The translations under genes were made by a program, and so were the position numbers. 64,000 nt of DNA. Source: Erwinia sp. SLM-02 (lineage in GTDB: Bacteria > Pseudomonadota > Gammaproteobacteria > Enterobacterales > Enterobacteriaceae). Below the pieces are notes generated by a model. That model had not been told where the DNA came from. It saw nothing but the letters and a program-made list of their open reading frames with translations, and ran no database searches. Positions 42,955 through 52,893 of this stretch are shown in pieces; position 1 is the first letter of the stretch; each line of letters begins with the position of its first letter. Location of the stretch: positions 2,356,001 through 2,420,000 of the forward strand of contig NZ_JAQISN010000001.1 in assembly GCF_037450285.1 (NCBI RefSeq), written 5' to 3'.

Positions 42955-44547
42955 ATGCCACTGCCAACAAACGTCACGCGACTGGTTCCCCAGCAGCGCA
43001 AGATTGTCTGTCTGAGTGCCGCCACTGGTTTTATTTTTTTTCTGTTGTTTATTACCATCACCCTGAGCATTACCTGGAACCGTCATTCCGAAAGCCATAA
43101 CCGGCTCGCCGGCTATACGCAAAGCTATGTCATCAACCTGTTTGGTGAACTTCAGCAAACGCTTCAGCCCCTGCAGGCTGCCGCCAGCATTGCCAGCTGT
43201 GACCAGGTGCGTAATGACCTGATCCAGCGCGCCGCATTCGCACCGAATATTCGGGCTATTTTACTGGTAAAAAATGGCGTCGCCTTCTGTTCATCCGCCA
43301 CCGGGCCGATGTCGCTGGCGGTAAAAAGACTGTCTCCCTTAACGGATATCGCCAAGCCCCTTGATATACGCCTGATACCCGATACGCCGATGGTGCCGGG
43401 TAAGCCCGCGATTGCTATCTGGTTATCCGATGCCAATCATCCGTCCTACGGCGTCTTCGTGACGTTGAACGTTAACCTAACACCCTACCTTCTGCTGACA
43501 TCCCGTCATCTGGAGATCGCCGGAATGGCGATAGCCACAAAAGACAACGCGCTGACGACCTGGAATGACGGGGTGATCACGCTGACCGATTTGCCAAAGC
43601 ATCCGCTGCGGACGATTACCCTTACCGGCTATCCCCTGACGCTCTATTTCTATGGGGAAACGCTGCCGGCCCGCGACGTTCATGTCATTCTTCTTGCCGG
43701 ACTGCTGCTCAGTATTATCATCGCCTTTGCCTGCTTCCTGGTGCTTATTCTGCGGCAGCGGCAGGGAAAAGAGATCCAGCAGGGGATGAAGCGCGGCGAG
43801 TTTCACGTGGAATATCAGCCGGTGATTGATGCCAGCTCCGGGAAAACCTACGGGCTTGAGGCCCTGCTACGCTGGACGCATCCCACCGAAGGCCGCATTC
43901 CACCCGACGCTTTCATCAGCTATGCCGAAGGGCAGAACCTGATCGTTCCGCTGACCCGGCATTTATTTCAGCTGGTCGCGCGGGATGCGCATCAGCTGTG
44001 CCGGGTGACTCCGGCCGGAACCCGGCTGGGGGTGAATCTCTCCCCGCTGCATTTAAGCTATCCAACCTTCCGCCAGGACGTGCTTGACTGGCTTGAGGCC
44101 ATGCCGAAAAACCATTTCGAATATATTTTCGAGATTACCGAACGCGCTATGGTGGACGATCGCAGCGCGGATGAAATCTTCCACTGGATCCGCCAGCAGA
44201 ATATTAAAATAGCCATTGATGATTTTGGCACCGGCCACAGTGCGCTAATCTATCTGGAAAAGTTTAAATTTGATTATCTGAAAATCGATCGGGGTTTTGT
44301 GCTCAGCATTGGCACGGAAACCGTTAATTCCCCGGTACTGGATGCCGTGCTGAATCTGGCGCAGAAGCTGAATCTGAATACCGTGGCCGAGGGCGTGGAA
44401 ACCGCCGAGCAGGCGCTGTGGCTGATTAACGGTGGCATCAGCCACATGCAGGGATACTTATTCAGTCGCCCCCGCACGGTGCCGCAGCTGATTGATTATT
44501 TCGCCAGCGATTTTGCCCCCATCGATCGCGTAATACTGGCGGGTTAG
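42955..44547 (+). CDS. rtn: CSS-motif cyclic-di-GMP phosphodiesterase (Rtn/PdeN)
   Basis: A 530-residue membrane-anchored EAL protein that should hydrolyse c-di-GMP. Two membrane helices (about residues 18-42 and 240-262) flank a periplasmic CSS-type sensor with the signature Cys in ASCDQ and FCSSATG. These cysteines can form a disulphide that tunes activity in E. coli relatives. The cytoplasmic EAL domain from about residue 280 has GLEALLRW (EALLRW motif), NLSPLHLS, DDFGTGHS and VAEGVET, so it looks catalytically complete. GGGAG lies about 12 bases before the ATG. Gene order mepS-rtn-yejA is as in E. coli. Confidence 0.93.
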   Translation: MPLPTNVTRLVPQQRKIVCLSAATGFIFFLLFITITLSITWNRHSESHNRLAGYTQSYVINLFGELQQTLQPLQAAASIASCDQVRNDLIQRAAFAPNIRAILLVKNGVAFCSSATGPMSLAVKRLSPLTDIAKPLDIRLIPDTPMVPGKPAIAIWLSDANHPSYGVFVTLNVNLTPYLLLTSRHLEIAGMAIATKDNALTTWNDGVITLTDLPKHPLRTITLTGYPLTLYFYGETLPARDVHVILLAGLLLSIIIAFACFLVLILRQRQGKEIQQGMKRGEFHVEYQPVIDASSGKTYGLEALLRWTHPTEGRIPPDAFISYAEGQNLIVPLTRHLFQLVARDAHQLCRVTPAGTRLGVNLSPLHLSYPTFRQDVLDWLEAMPKNHFEYIFEITERAMVDDRSADEIFHWIRQQNIKIAIDDFGTGHSALIYLEKFKFDYLKIDRGFVLSIGTETVNSPVLDAVLNLAQKLNLNTVAEGVETAEQALWLINGGISHMQGYLFSRPRTVPQLIDYFASDFAPIDRVILAG

Positions 44548-44658
44548 CATCAACTGTCAAAACGGGTAAAAGGCCTTCACTATCATTGCGCCGGGTTGGC
44601 TTTACTGTCAGTCTGATCTGCCTGTTTTTATTTTTCACCTCCGGGAGCCTGTTTAACC

Positions 44659-46467
44659 ATGATTGTGCGCATTGTTGCCCTTGCTTTATTCAGCCTGACG
44701 GCGGCCTGTGCGCAGGCTGAAAAGATTAATGAGAGCTACAGTTTTGCCCAGCTTGGGACTGCAAAATACGCCACGGGCTTTACCCATTTTGATTATGCGA
44801 ATCCCGCCGCGCCGAAAGGCGGCAGCATTACCCTTTCCGCGATCGGTACCTACGACAACTTCAACCGCTACGCCCTGCGCGGCAGCCCCGGGGCGCGGAC
44901 GGAAACGCTTTACGACAGCCTTTTCACCTCCTCCGAAGATGAGGTGGGCAGCCTCTATCCGTTGATTGCCGAATACGCGCGCTATCCCGATAATTATCGC
45001 TGGGTTGAGGTGAGTATTAACCCGCTGGCCCGCTTCCAGGACGGCTCCCCCATTACCGCCGCCGACGCCGCCTTCACTTTTAATATGTTTATGACCCAGG
45101 GCGTGCCGCAGTACCGGGTTTTCTATAAAGGGGTAACGGCCAGAGCAATTTCCCGCCTGACGGTGCGCTTTGAACAGCCGCAGCCCGACCGCGATAAGAT
45201 GCTGTCGCTGCTGTCATCGCCGGTCTTCCCGGAGAAGTTCTGGAAAAACCGCAATCTGGGTGAGCCCCTCCCCTACCCGCCTCCGTCAAGCGGGCCGTAT
45301 CGCATTACCGCCTATAAGGTCGGCCAGTCGATCACCTATTCGCGGGTGAAGGACTACTGGGCGGCAAACCTGCCGGTGAATAAGGGCCGCTACAACTTCG
45401 ACAAAATCCGCTACGACTATTATCTGGACGATAATGTCGCCTTTGAAGCATTTAAGGCGGGCGCGTTTGATTTCCGGGCCGAAGGGTCGGCAAAGAAATG
45501 GGCCACGCAGTACAGCGGTAATAACTTTGAACGCGGCTATATCATCAAAGATCCGATACCGAATACGGTTGCCACCGACACCAACTGGCTGGCTTTTAAT
45601 ATTCAGCGCCCGCAGTTTACCGATCCGAAAGTGCGTGAGGCGCTGTCGCTGGTGTTTGATTTTGACTGGATGAATAAAGCGCTGTTCTATAACGCCTATA
45701 AGCGGGTGAACAGCTATTTCCAGAATACCGAATACGCCGCGCGCAACTATCCCGACGCCAGCGAGCTGGAAATTCTTGGCCCGCTTAAGGGCCAGTATCC
45801 TGCCGAGGTGATTGATAAAATTTATCAGCCGCCCACTTCCGACGGCAGCGGCTACGATCGTGGCAAACTGCTGCAGGCGCTCGATCTGTTGAAACAGGCG
45901 GGCTGGGAGCTGAAAAATCGTCAGCTGGTCAACGTGAAAACCGGCAAGCCGATGCGTTTTGAGCTGCTGCTGCGCAGCGGCGGCAACGATCAGTGGGTGC
46001 TTCCGTTCCAGCATAATCTGACGCGCATCGGGATTACCATGGATGTGCGACAGGTGGACAGTTCGCAGTATCTGTCCCGCCTGCGCAGCCGCGATTTTGA
46101 TATGCTGCCCTCGCCCTATGCGGCTTTTGCCACCCCCGATACCGGCCTGCAGTTTTACTGGGCCAGCAGCTACATCAATTCCAGCTACAACAGGCCGGGC
46201 GTCAACAGTCCGCTAGTCGATAATCTGATCGCCCAGATTAACCAGCATCAGGGTGATAAACCGGCGCTGATCGCGCTGGGGCGGGTACTGGACCGGGTGC
46301 TGCTGTGGAACTACTACATGATCCCGATGTGGTACAGCGCCAGCGATCGCTACGCCTTCTGGAATAAATTCTCGATGCCGTCCACCCGCCCCACCTATTC
46401 GCTGGGCTTTGACAGCTGGTGGTACGATGTTAATAAAGCCGCACAGCTGCCGGCACAACGACGTTAA
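44659..46467 (+). CDS. yejA: periplasmic oligopeptide-binding protein YejA
   Basis: The solute-binding protein of the YejABEF ABC importer, which takes up peptides and in E. coli is the route for microcin C. The 602-residue precursor has a signal peptide ending AQA near residue 20, followed by the SBP_bac_5 fold (cluster C). The segments KGGSITLSAIGTYDNFNRY and YDSLFTSSEDEVG are typical of the YejA group. It is first in the operon, followed by yejB 11 bases later. Confidence 0.95.
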   Translation: MIVRIVALALFSLTAACAQAEKINESYSFAQLGTAKYATGFTHFDYANPAAPKGGSITLSAIGTYDNFNRYALRGSPGARTETLYDSLFTSSEDEVGSLYPLIAEYARYPDNYRWVEVSINPLARFQDGSPITAADAAFTFNMFMTQGVPQYRVFYKGVTARAISRLTVRFEQPQPDRDKMLSLLSSPVFPEKFWKNRNLGEPLPYPPPSSGPYRITAYKVGQSITYSRVKDYWAANLPVNKGRYNFDKIRYDYYLDDNVAFEAFKAGAFDFRAEGSAKKWATQYSGNNFERGYIIKDPIPNTVATDTNWLAFNIQRPQFTDPKVREALSLVFDFDWMNKALFYNAYKRVNSYFQNTEYAARNYPDASELEILGPLKGQYPAEVIDKIYQPPTSDGSGYDRGKLLQALDLLKQAGWELKNRQLVNVKTGKPMRFELLLRSGGNDQWVLPFQHNLTRIGITMDVRQVDSSQYLSRLRSRDFDMLPSPYAAFATPDTGLQFYWASSYINSSYNRPGVNSPLVDNLIAQINQHQGDKPALIALGRVLDRVLLWNYYMIPMWYSASDRYAFWNKFSMPSTRPTYSLGFDSWWYDVNKAAQLPAQRR

Positions 46468-46478
46468 GGAGCCTGACT

Positions 46479-47570
46479 GTGGGTGCGTATATTCTTCGTC
46501 GCTTACTGCTGATTATTCCCACCCTGTGGGCGATTATCACCATTAACTTTTTTATCGTGCAGATTGCCCCGGGCGGGCCGGTCGACCAGGCGATTGCCAA
46601 TATCGAGTTTGGCCAGACCACCGGCCTGCCGGGTGCCGCCGGGGAGAATGCCTCCCACGGGCGCAGCTCGCTGAATGCTTCCCCCGCCGACGGCCAGTAT
46701 CGCGGTTCCCGCGGCCTGGATCCGGAAGTGATTGCGGAAATCACCAAACGCTACGGCTTCGATAAGCCGCTGCACGAACGCTATTTCACCATGCTGTGGA
46801 ACTATCTGCGTTTCGATTTCGGCGACAGTCTGTTCCGCAGCAGCTCGGTGCTGCAGCTGATTAAAGAGAGCCTGCCCGTATCGGTGACGCTGGGGCTGTG
46901 GAGCACGCTGATTATCTACCTGGTCTCCATTCCGCTCGGCATCAAGAAGGCGGTGCGTAACGGCAGCGCCTTCGACATCTGGAGCAGTACGGCGATTATC
47001 ATCGGCTATGCCATCCCGTCATTCCTGTTCGGTATCATGCTGATTGTGCTGTTTGCCGGAGGCAGCTACCTCGACTGGTTCCCGCTGCGCGGGCTGGTCT
47101 CACCGCAGTTTGACACCCTGCCGTGGTACGGCAAAGTCACCGACTACCTCTGGCATATTACCCTGCCGGTGCTGGCAACGGTCATTGGCGGCTTTGCCAC
47201 CCTGACCATGCTGACCAAAAACTCGTTTCTTGATGAGATCCGTAAACAGTATGTGGTCACCGCGCGGGCGAAAGGACTGGACGAGGAGAAGATCCTCTAC
47301 CGCCACGTTTTCCGTAACGCCATGCTGCTGGTGATTGCCGGTTTCCCGGCCACCTTTATCAGCATGTTCTTTACCGGCTCGCTGCTGATTGAGGTGATGT
47401 TCTCGCTTAACGGCCTGGGGCTGCTGGGCTATGACGCCACCATCCAGCGCGATTACCCGGTGATGTTCGGCACGCTGTATATTTTCACGCTGATCGGGCT
47501 GTTGCTGAATATCGTCAGCGATATAACCTACACGCTGGTCGATCCGCGTATTGATTTCGAGGGGCGCTGA
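46479..47570 (+). CDS. yejB: peptide ABC transporter permease YejB
   Basis: A 363-residue inner-membrane permease with six helices and a long periplasmic loop after the first one. The BPD_transp_1 coupling motif (EEKILYRHVFRNAMLL near residue 269-284) is present. It starts with GTG at 46479; AAGGAG eight to thirteen bases upstream and the homologous N-terminus MGAYILRRLLL support this. The stop overlaps the yejE start by one base. Confidence 0.95.
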   Translation: MGAYILRRLLLIIPTLWAIITINFFIVQIAPGGPVDQAIANIEFGQTTGLPGAAGENASHGRSSLNASPADGQYRGSRGLDPEVIAEITKRYGFDKPLHERYFTMLWNYLRFDFGDSLFRSSSVLQLIKESLPVSVTLGLWSTLIIYLVSIPLGIKKAVRNGSAFDIWSSTAIIIGYAIPSFLFGIMLIVLFAGGSYLDWFPLRGLVSPQFDTLPWYGKVTDYLWHITLPVLATVIGGFATLTMLTKNSFLDEIRKQYVVTARAKGLDEEKILYRHVFRNAMLLVIAGFPATFISMFFTGSLLIEVMFSLNGLGLLGYDATIQRDYPVMFGTLYIFTLIGLLLNIVSDITYTLVDPRIDFEGR

Positions 47571-48595
47571 TGAGCCATTTAAATCCGATTAATCAGGCTC
47601 GCTGGGCGCGGTTTAAAAACAACCGCCGGGGATACTGGTCGCTGTGGATCTTCCTGGTGTTTTTCGTCCTTTGCCTGGGGTCCGAACTGCTGGCTAACGA
47701 TAAGCCGCTGATCGTGCATTATCAGGATCGCACCTACTTCCCGCTGGTGGTGAACTACACCGAAAGTGATTTTGGCGGGCCGCTGGCCACGCCCGCCGAC
47801 TATCAGGACCCGTGGCTGAAGCAGCGGCTGGACAACGCAGGCTGGGCCGTCTGGGCACCGATTCGCTTCGGTGACAATACCATCAACTTCGCCAGCACCC
47901 GCCCTTTCCCCTCGCCGCCTTCCCTTGAGAACTGGCTGGGTACCGATGCCAACGGTGGCGACGTGCTGGCGCGTATACTCTACGGCACGCGGATTTCCCT
48001 GCTGTTTGGCCTGATGCTGACGCTGTTTTCCAGCGTGATTGGCATTATCGTCGGCGCAACCCAGGGTTACTTCGGCGGTAAAGTCGATCTGTGGGGCCAG
48101 CGCATTATTGAGGTGTGGTCGGGAATGCCAACGCTGTTCCTGATCATCCTGCTTTCCAGCGTGGTGCAGCCCGGCTTCTGGTGGCTGCTGGCGATTACCG
48201 TCGTTTTTGGCTGGATGAGCCTGGTCGGCGTGGTGCGTGCGGAGTTTCTGCGCACCCGCAACTTCGACTACATCCGTGCCGCGCAGGCAATGGGGGTCAG
48301 CGACTGGCGCATTATGTCACGCCATATGCTGCCGAATGCGATGGTCGCCACGCTCACCTACCTGCCGTTTATTCTCTGCGGATCGATAACCACGCTGACC
48401 TCGCTGGACTTCCTGGGATTCGGTCTGCCGCTGGGATCGCCGTCGCTGGGTGAACTCCTGCTGCAGGGGAAAAATAACCTGCAGGCTCCGTGGCTGGGGC
48501 TGACGGCCTTCTTCTCGCTGGCGATCCTGCTGTCGCTGTTAATCTTTATTGGTGAAGCCGTGCGCGACGCCTTCGACCCGAGCAAGGTGCACTGA
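47570..48595 (+). CDS. yejE: peptide ABC transporter permease YejE
   Basis: The second membrane subunit, 341 residues with about six helices and a conserved N-terminal OppC-type segment (RRGYWSLWIFLVFFVLC). The coupling motif (RAAQAMGVSDWRIMSRHMLPN) is near residue 235. Translational coupling to yejB is by an overlapping TGATG; yejF starts two bases after its stop. Confidence 0.95.
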   Translation: MSHLNPINQARWARFKNNRRGYWSLWIFLVFFVLCLGSELLANDKPLIVHYQDRTYFPLVVNYTESDFGGPLATPADYQDPWLKQRLDNAGWAVWAPIRFGDNTINFASTRPFPSPPSLENWLGTDANGGDVLARILYGTRISLLFGLMLTLFSSVIGIIVGATQGYFGGKVDLWGQRIIEVWSGMPTLFLIILLSSVVQPGFWWLLAITVVFGWMSLVGVVRAEFLRTRNFDYIRAAQAMGVSDWRIMSRHMLPNAMVATLTYLPFILCGSITTLTSLDFLGFGLPLGSPSLGELLLQGKNNLQAPWLGLTAFFSLAILLSLLIFIGEAVRDAFDPSKVH

Positions 48596-48596
48596 T

Positions 48597-50180
48597 ATGG
48601 CGCTGCTTTCGATTCAGGATCTGAGTATTGCTTTCCGCCAGGGCGGCGTTGAACGGCGCGTGGTGGACGGGCTTTCGCTGTCGGTTGATGCCGGAGAAAC
48701 CGTCGCGCTGGTGGGCGAATCGGGATCGGGTAAAAGCGTGACGGCGCTGTCGGTGATGCGGCTGCTGCCGACTCCGCCGGCAGTGTATCAGCAGGGCGAT
48801 ATCCGGTTTGCCGGCCAGAGCGTGCTGCAGGCCGATGAGCGTACGCTGCGCGGTCTGCGCGGCAACCGCATCGCCATGATCTTTCAGGAGCCGATGGTTT
48901 CACTGAACCCGCTGCACAATATTGAAAAACAGCTGTACGAGGTCCTGTCGCTGCATCGCGGCATGCGTCGCGAAGCCGCGCGCGCCGAGATGCTCAGCTG
49001 TCTGGATCGCGTGGGCATCCGCAATGCCGCCCGGCGGCTGAATGACTTCCCCCACCAGCTTTCCGGCGGCGAACGCCAGCGCGTGATGATTGCCATGGCG
49101 CTGCTGACTCAGCCGGAGCTGTTGATTGCCGATGAACCCACCACCGCGCTCGACGTGACGGTGCAGGCGCAGATCCTGGTCCTGCTGAAAGAGCTGAAGC
49201 AGGAGCTGAACATGGGCCTGCTGTTTATCACCCATAACCTGAACATCGTCCGCCAGCTCGCCGACAGCGTCACCGTGATGCGCAACGGCCAGGCGGTTGA
49301 GCATAACAGCACGCAGCGGCTGTTCAGCGCGCCACAGCACCCCTACACCCGCCAGCTGCTGGACTCTGAACCGGAAGGCCGCCCTGCCCCCGCGGATATC
49401 GACAGTCCGCCGCTGCTGAAAGTTGAGAACCTGAACGTGGCGTTCCCGATTAAAAAGGGACTGATGCGCCGCACGGTAGACGTTCATCACGCGCTGAAAT
49501 CGCTGAGCTTTACCCTGCATCCGGGCGAAACGCTGGGCCTGGTCGGTGAGTCCGGCTCCGGCAAAAGCACCACCGGGCTGGCGCTGCTGCGGCTGATCGC
49601 CTCCGGCGGCGATATCTGGTTTAACAACCAGCCGCTGCATCAGTGGAACCGCCGGCAGATGCTGCCGGTACGGCGTCAGATTCAGGTGGTGTTTCAGGAC
49701 CCCAACTCGGCGCTGAATCCGCGGCTGAACGTGCTGCAGATCATTGCTGAAGGGCTGCAGGTGCATCATCCCGAACTGAACGCGGAGCAGCGGGAAGCAA
49801 AAGTTATTACGGCCATGCAGGAAGTCGGGCTGGATCCCGAAACCCGCCAGCGATACCCGGCAGAGTTTTCCGGCGGCCAGCGCCAGCGTATCGCCATCGC
49901 CCGCGCGCTGATCCTGCAGCCACAGCTGATTATTCTCGATGAACCGACCTCCTCACTCGACCGCTCGGTGCAGAAACAGATCCTCGCCCTGCTGAAGACG
50001 CTGCAGGAGCAGCACCGGCTGGCCTATATTTTTATCAGCCACGATCTGCAGGTGGTGCGTTCGCTCTGTCATCAGGTGGTGGTGCTGCAGCAGGGAGAGG
50101 TGGTTGAACAGGGTGAGTGCGAAACTATTTTTAGCGCACCGCAGCAGGATTATACCCGCCAGCTGCTGATGCTGGCTTGA
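48597..50180 (+). CDS. yejF: peptide ABC transporter ATPase YejF (fused double domain)
   Basis: A 527-residue fusion of two ABC ATPase domains of the OppD/OppF type. Each half has Walker A GESGSGKS (near residues 40 and 315), a signature (LSGGERQRVMI and FSGGQRQRIAI) and Walker B with DEPT. The start at 48597 is two bases after the yejE stop and gives the homologous MALLSIQDLSIAF; an earlier in-frame start inside yejE is not credible. Last gene of yejABEF. Confidence 0.96.
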   Translation: MALLSIQDLSIAFRQGGVERRVVDGLSLSVDAGETVALVGESGSGKSVTALSVMRLLPTPPAVYQQGDIRFAGQSVLQADERTLRGLRGNRIAMIFQEPMVSLNPLHNIEKQLYEVLSLHRGMRREAARAEMLSCLDRVGIRNAARRLNDFPHQLSGGERQRVMIAMALLTQPELLIADEPTTALDVTVQAQILVLLKELKQELNMGLLFITHNLNIVRQLADSVTVMRNGQAVEHNSTQRLFSAPQHPYTRQLLDSEPEGRPAPADIDSPPLLKVENLNVAFPIKKGLMRRTVDVHHALKSLSFTLHPGETLGLVGESGSGKSTTGLALLRLIASGGDIWFNNQPLHQWNRRQMLPVRRQIQVVFQDPNSALNPRLNVLQIIAEGLQVHHPELNAEQREAKVITAMQEVGLDPETRQRYPAEFSGGQRQRIAIARALILQPQLIILDEPTSSLDRSVQKQILALLKTLQEQHRLAYIFISHDLQVVRSLCHQVVVLQQGEVVEQGECETIFSAPQQDYTRQLLMLA

Positions 50181-50283
50181 GTACGGTACTCAGCGGCTGA
50201 GCGTTGCCGCGCGTGGCGGGCTTATTCAGGGGCGTGGTAAAAGGAATCTGGCCAAATCGTGGGGTGCAGCGAGTGCGTCTGGC

Positions 50284-50631
50284 CTAATCGTGACGTTCAC
50301 CGGCAAAGGTTTCAGCGATGCCAACGCCGAAATTTTTCAGGCGGCAGGTGGTGGTGCATTCATCCTGGCGATGAACAAACAGGCACGGCTCGCCTTCCAG
50401 CTCCAGCACGGCGCAGTCCAGCTGCATATCCGCCAGCGCCAGTTTGATGTTCTGCATGATTTCCCAGGCAGAATCACCGTTATGGCTCAGCAGGCGCAGG
50501 CCGATCAGGTCGTCATCGCTGTTCAGGACGTTGGATGCCTGCGGTTCCACGGTCACCCCCACGGGTCCGCTGCAGCGGCGATAGCTGGCCGGCAAACGAT
50601 GTACCACTGAATGTTGTAAGGTATTCAACAT
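50284..50631 (-). CDS. yejG: YejG family protein
   Basis: A 115-residue soluble protein of the enterobacterial YejG family (E. coli 114 residues). The conserved C-terminal block ELEGEPCLFVHRQDE...TCRLKNFG identifies it. The function is uncertain; no domain with known activity is visible. It is convergent with yejF. Upstream of the ATG is a run of ten G (50635-50644 on the + strand as C) occupying the Shine-Dalgarno position, listed separately. Confidence 0.9.
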   Translation of the reverse strand: MLNTLQHSVVHRLPASYRRCSGPVGVTVEPQASNVLNSDDDLIGLRLLSHNGDSAWEIMQNIKLALADMQLDCAVLELEGEPCLFVHRQDECTTTCRLKNFGVGIAETFAGERHD

Positions 50632-50634
50632 AGT

Positions 50635-50644
50635 CCCCCCCCCC
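50635..50644 (-). promoter_or_regulatory. ten-G tract as ribosome-binding site of yejG
   Basis: Ten consecutive G on the coding strand end three bases before the yejG ATG. No other Shine-Dalgarno-like sequence is nearby, so part of the tract must pair with 16S rRNA. Such a tract is prone to slippage and could vary in length between cells. Confidence 0.6.
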
Positions 50645-50929
50645 AGAGTTACTTTTAAACAATTTTTTCACAATTATTTTACAAGGTAAATCATCAATTG
50701 TGGAAATAAAATTAACCTACTGATAAACATCACTATTAATCTTTATCAGGTCAGGCCATCTGATTTATCCACATTTTTTATAGTCTTTTTTTGAGAGGTA
50801 ACTCTCATTTATTGGATATGTTTACCGCGTTACTCGTGGGATAACAACCGATTTCGTAGCAAAGTTGTTACTTTTTCAAGGTTAGCATTTCACAAATAAT
50901 CAACAGGACGGTGCCGGGGGAGGACTATA
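50645..50929. other. AT-rich intergenic stretch upstream of yejG
   Basis: About 285 AT-rich bases between the yejG G-tract and the bcr hairpin. They must contain the yejG promoter (- strand). I recognise no gene, RNA or strong operator. Confidence 0.4.
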
Positions 50930-50957
50930 GCTGCCGGGCCAGAAGCGGCCCGGCAGC
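50930..50957 (-). terminator. hairpin after bcr
   Basis: Eleven-base perfect stem GCTGCCGGGCC / GGCCCGGCAGC with a six-base loop directly after the bcr stop. The T-run is missing, but position and stability suggest a transcript end or 3' protective structure. Confidence 0.6.
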
Positions 50958-50961
50958 AGAT

Positions 50962-52161
50962 TTACGCGGACTGAGCGTGACGCGGACGCGCCGCATAGAG
51001 GAACAGAGCAACCGACAGGGTGGCGCAGATAAAGATGGCGCTGACCATCGGCCACGCGCTGTTAAACGTCATGGTCGACAGCAGCGCCCCGGCCAGCGCG
51101 CCGACGCCAAAGCGCAGCGTGCCCGCCAGTGACGACGCGGTGCCCGCCATATGAGGAAACTCATCGAGGATCACCGCCATGGCATTCGACGACACCATCG
51201 CCACGCAGCCGATAAACATCGCCACGCCAAACACCAGCGCCAGGAAGCCCAGATCCAGCGCGCTGACCAGCAGCAGCCAGACCGCCATCGTGAACTGCAC
51301 CAGCAGGCCAAAGCGGAACATTGCCAGCGGACCAAAGCGGCGCACACAGCGGCTGTTCAGCAGGGTCATCAGGAACAGAAACACCACGTTCAGCGCGAAG
51401 TAATAACCAAAGTCCTGCGGTGAAATGTGGTTCAGTTCAATGTAAACAAACGGCCCGGCGTTGAGGAAGGAGAACAGCCCGGCAAACGAACAGCCGCTGG
51501 CCAGCATATAGCTGAATACCCGCTTATGGCGGAACAGGGAGAGGAAATTCCCCAGCGTGGTGCGCAGGTTAAACCGCTGCCGTTTTTCCTTGGGCAGCGT
51601 TTCCTTTATCTGCGTAACTACCAGCAGCGTGGTAATAACCGCCGCCACGGAGATGGTCCAAAAAATCGCGTGCCAGCTCCAGATCAGGAGCAGCCAGCCG
51701 CCAACGATCGGTGCCAGCAGTGGCGCAACCGTGGTCACCAGCATAACGAACGACATCATGCGCGAGAACTCCTCTTTCGAGTAGCTGTCGCGCATCAGGG
51801 CGCTGATGACCACGCTGCCCGCCGCCGCCGACAGGCCGTGCAGGAAACGCATGTTGATCAGTTGCTCTATGCTCTGCGAAAGCGCACAGGCGGCCGCGGC
51901 CACGGCAAAGATCAGCGTGCCTGCGGCAATCACCGGCTTGCGGCCAAAACTGTCCGCCAGCGGACCATAAATCAGCTGGCCGAGGGCAAAGCCAAGAATA
52001 TAGGCGTTCAGGGTCATCTGTACGCTGCCCGCCGACACACCAAACTCGCGGGCAATCTGCGGCAGCGCGGGCAGATACATATCGATCGACAGCGGCATCA
52101 ACATCGCCAGCAGTCCGAGGATCACCACTAATCCAACGGAAGAATTCTTATCCTTTGCCAC
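50962..52161 (-). CDS. bcr: Bcr/CflA family multidrug efflux transporter
   Basis: A 399-residue MFS drug/H+ antiporter with twelve helices. Bcr of E. coli confers bicyclomycin and sulfonamide resistance when overexpressed and exports dipeptides/cysteine. The segments MYLPALPQIAREFGVSAGSVQMTL and GQLIYGPLADSFGRKPV (motif A, about residues 58-75) are characteristic. It is the second gene after rsuA, 27 bases apart, the same pairing as in E. coli, so the two are likely cotranscribed. Confidence 0.94.
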   Translation of the reverse strand: MAKDKNSSVGLVVILGLLAMLMPLSIDMYLPALPQIAREFGVSAGSVQMTLNAYILGFALGQLIYGPLADSFGRKPVIAAGTLIFAVAAAACALSQSIEQLINMRFLHGLSAAAGSVVISALMRDSYSKEEFSRMMSFVMLVTTVAPLLAPIVGGWLLLIWSWHAIFWTISVAAVITTLLVVTQIKETLPKEKRQRFNLRTTLGNFLSLFRHKRVFSYMLASGCSFAGLFSFLNAGPFVYIELNHISPQDFGYYFALNVVFLFLMTLLNSRCVRRFGPLAMFRFGLLVQFTMAVWLLLVSALDLGFLALVFGVAMFIGCVAMVSSNAMAVILDEFPHMAGTASSLAGTLRFGVGALAGALLSTMTFNSAWPMVSAIFICATLSVALFLYAARPRHAQSA

Positions 52162-52188
52162 TCACTGCCCCTTTGAAATGATTATCCG

Positions 52189-52893
52189 CTAGCGCGTCAG
52201 CCCGACGCTGGCCACTTCTTCCTCGGTCAACGCACGATACTCGCCCGGCTCCAGGTCGGCATCCAGGCTGATATCGCCAATGCGTTCACGATGCAGCTCC
52301 ACCACGCGGTTCCCCACCGCGGCAAACATGCGTTTCACCTGATGGTAACGGCCTTCGCTGATGGTCAGGCGCACGCGATGGTCGTCAAGCGCTTCCAGCA
52401 CCGCCGGTTTGGTCAGCGTTTTCTCATTGTGCAGCTGCACGCCATCGGCAAACTGCTGCGCCGTATCGTCGCTCAACGGCTGCTCCAGCGTGACCAGATA
52501 GGTTTTCTCGCAGTGGTGGCGCGGAGAAGTAATACGGTGCGACCACTGGCCGTCATCGGTCATCAGGACCAGACCGGTAGTATCAATATCCAGGCGTCCG
52601 GCGGCATGCAGCTTATAGGCGGCCGGTTCGGCAAGGAAATACAGCACGGTAGGATGATCGGGATCGTCGGTGGAACACACATAGCCCACCGGCTTATTCA
52701 GCATGAAATAGCGCGGCCCCAGCTGCTGCTGCAGCGGATTACCGTCAAACGCCACGGTGTTTTCCGGGGTCAGTTTAAACGATCCATCGCGCACAACTTC
52801 GCCGTCAACGGTCACTCTTTTTGCTCGCAGCTCACGTGCGGCGATGGCGCGGCTGACTTCCAGCTGCTGGGATAAAAACTTATCAAGTCGCAT
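52189..52893 (-). CDS. rsuA: 16S rRNA pseudouridine(516) synthase RsuA
   Basis: RsuA isomerises U516 of 16S rRNA to pseudouridine. The 234-residue protein has an N-terminal S4 RNA-binding domain (MRLDKFLSQQLEVSRAIAAREL) and a catalytic domain with the motif GRLDIDTTGL near residue 98-107, containing the essential Asp. The E. coli enzyme has 231 residues. It is divergent from radD. Confidence 0.95.
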   Translation of the reverse strand: MRLDKFLSQQLEVSRAIAARELRAKRVTVDGEVVRDGSFKLTPENTVAFDGNPLQQQLGPRYFMLNKPVGYVCSTDDPDHPTVLYFLAEPAAYKLHAAGRLDIDTTGLVLMTDDGQWSHRITSPRHHCEKTYLVTLEQPLSDDTAQQFADGVQLHNEKTLTKPAVLEALDDHRVRLTISEGRYHQVKRMFAAVGNRVVELHRERIGDISLDADLEPGEYRALTEEEVASVGLTR

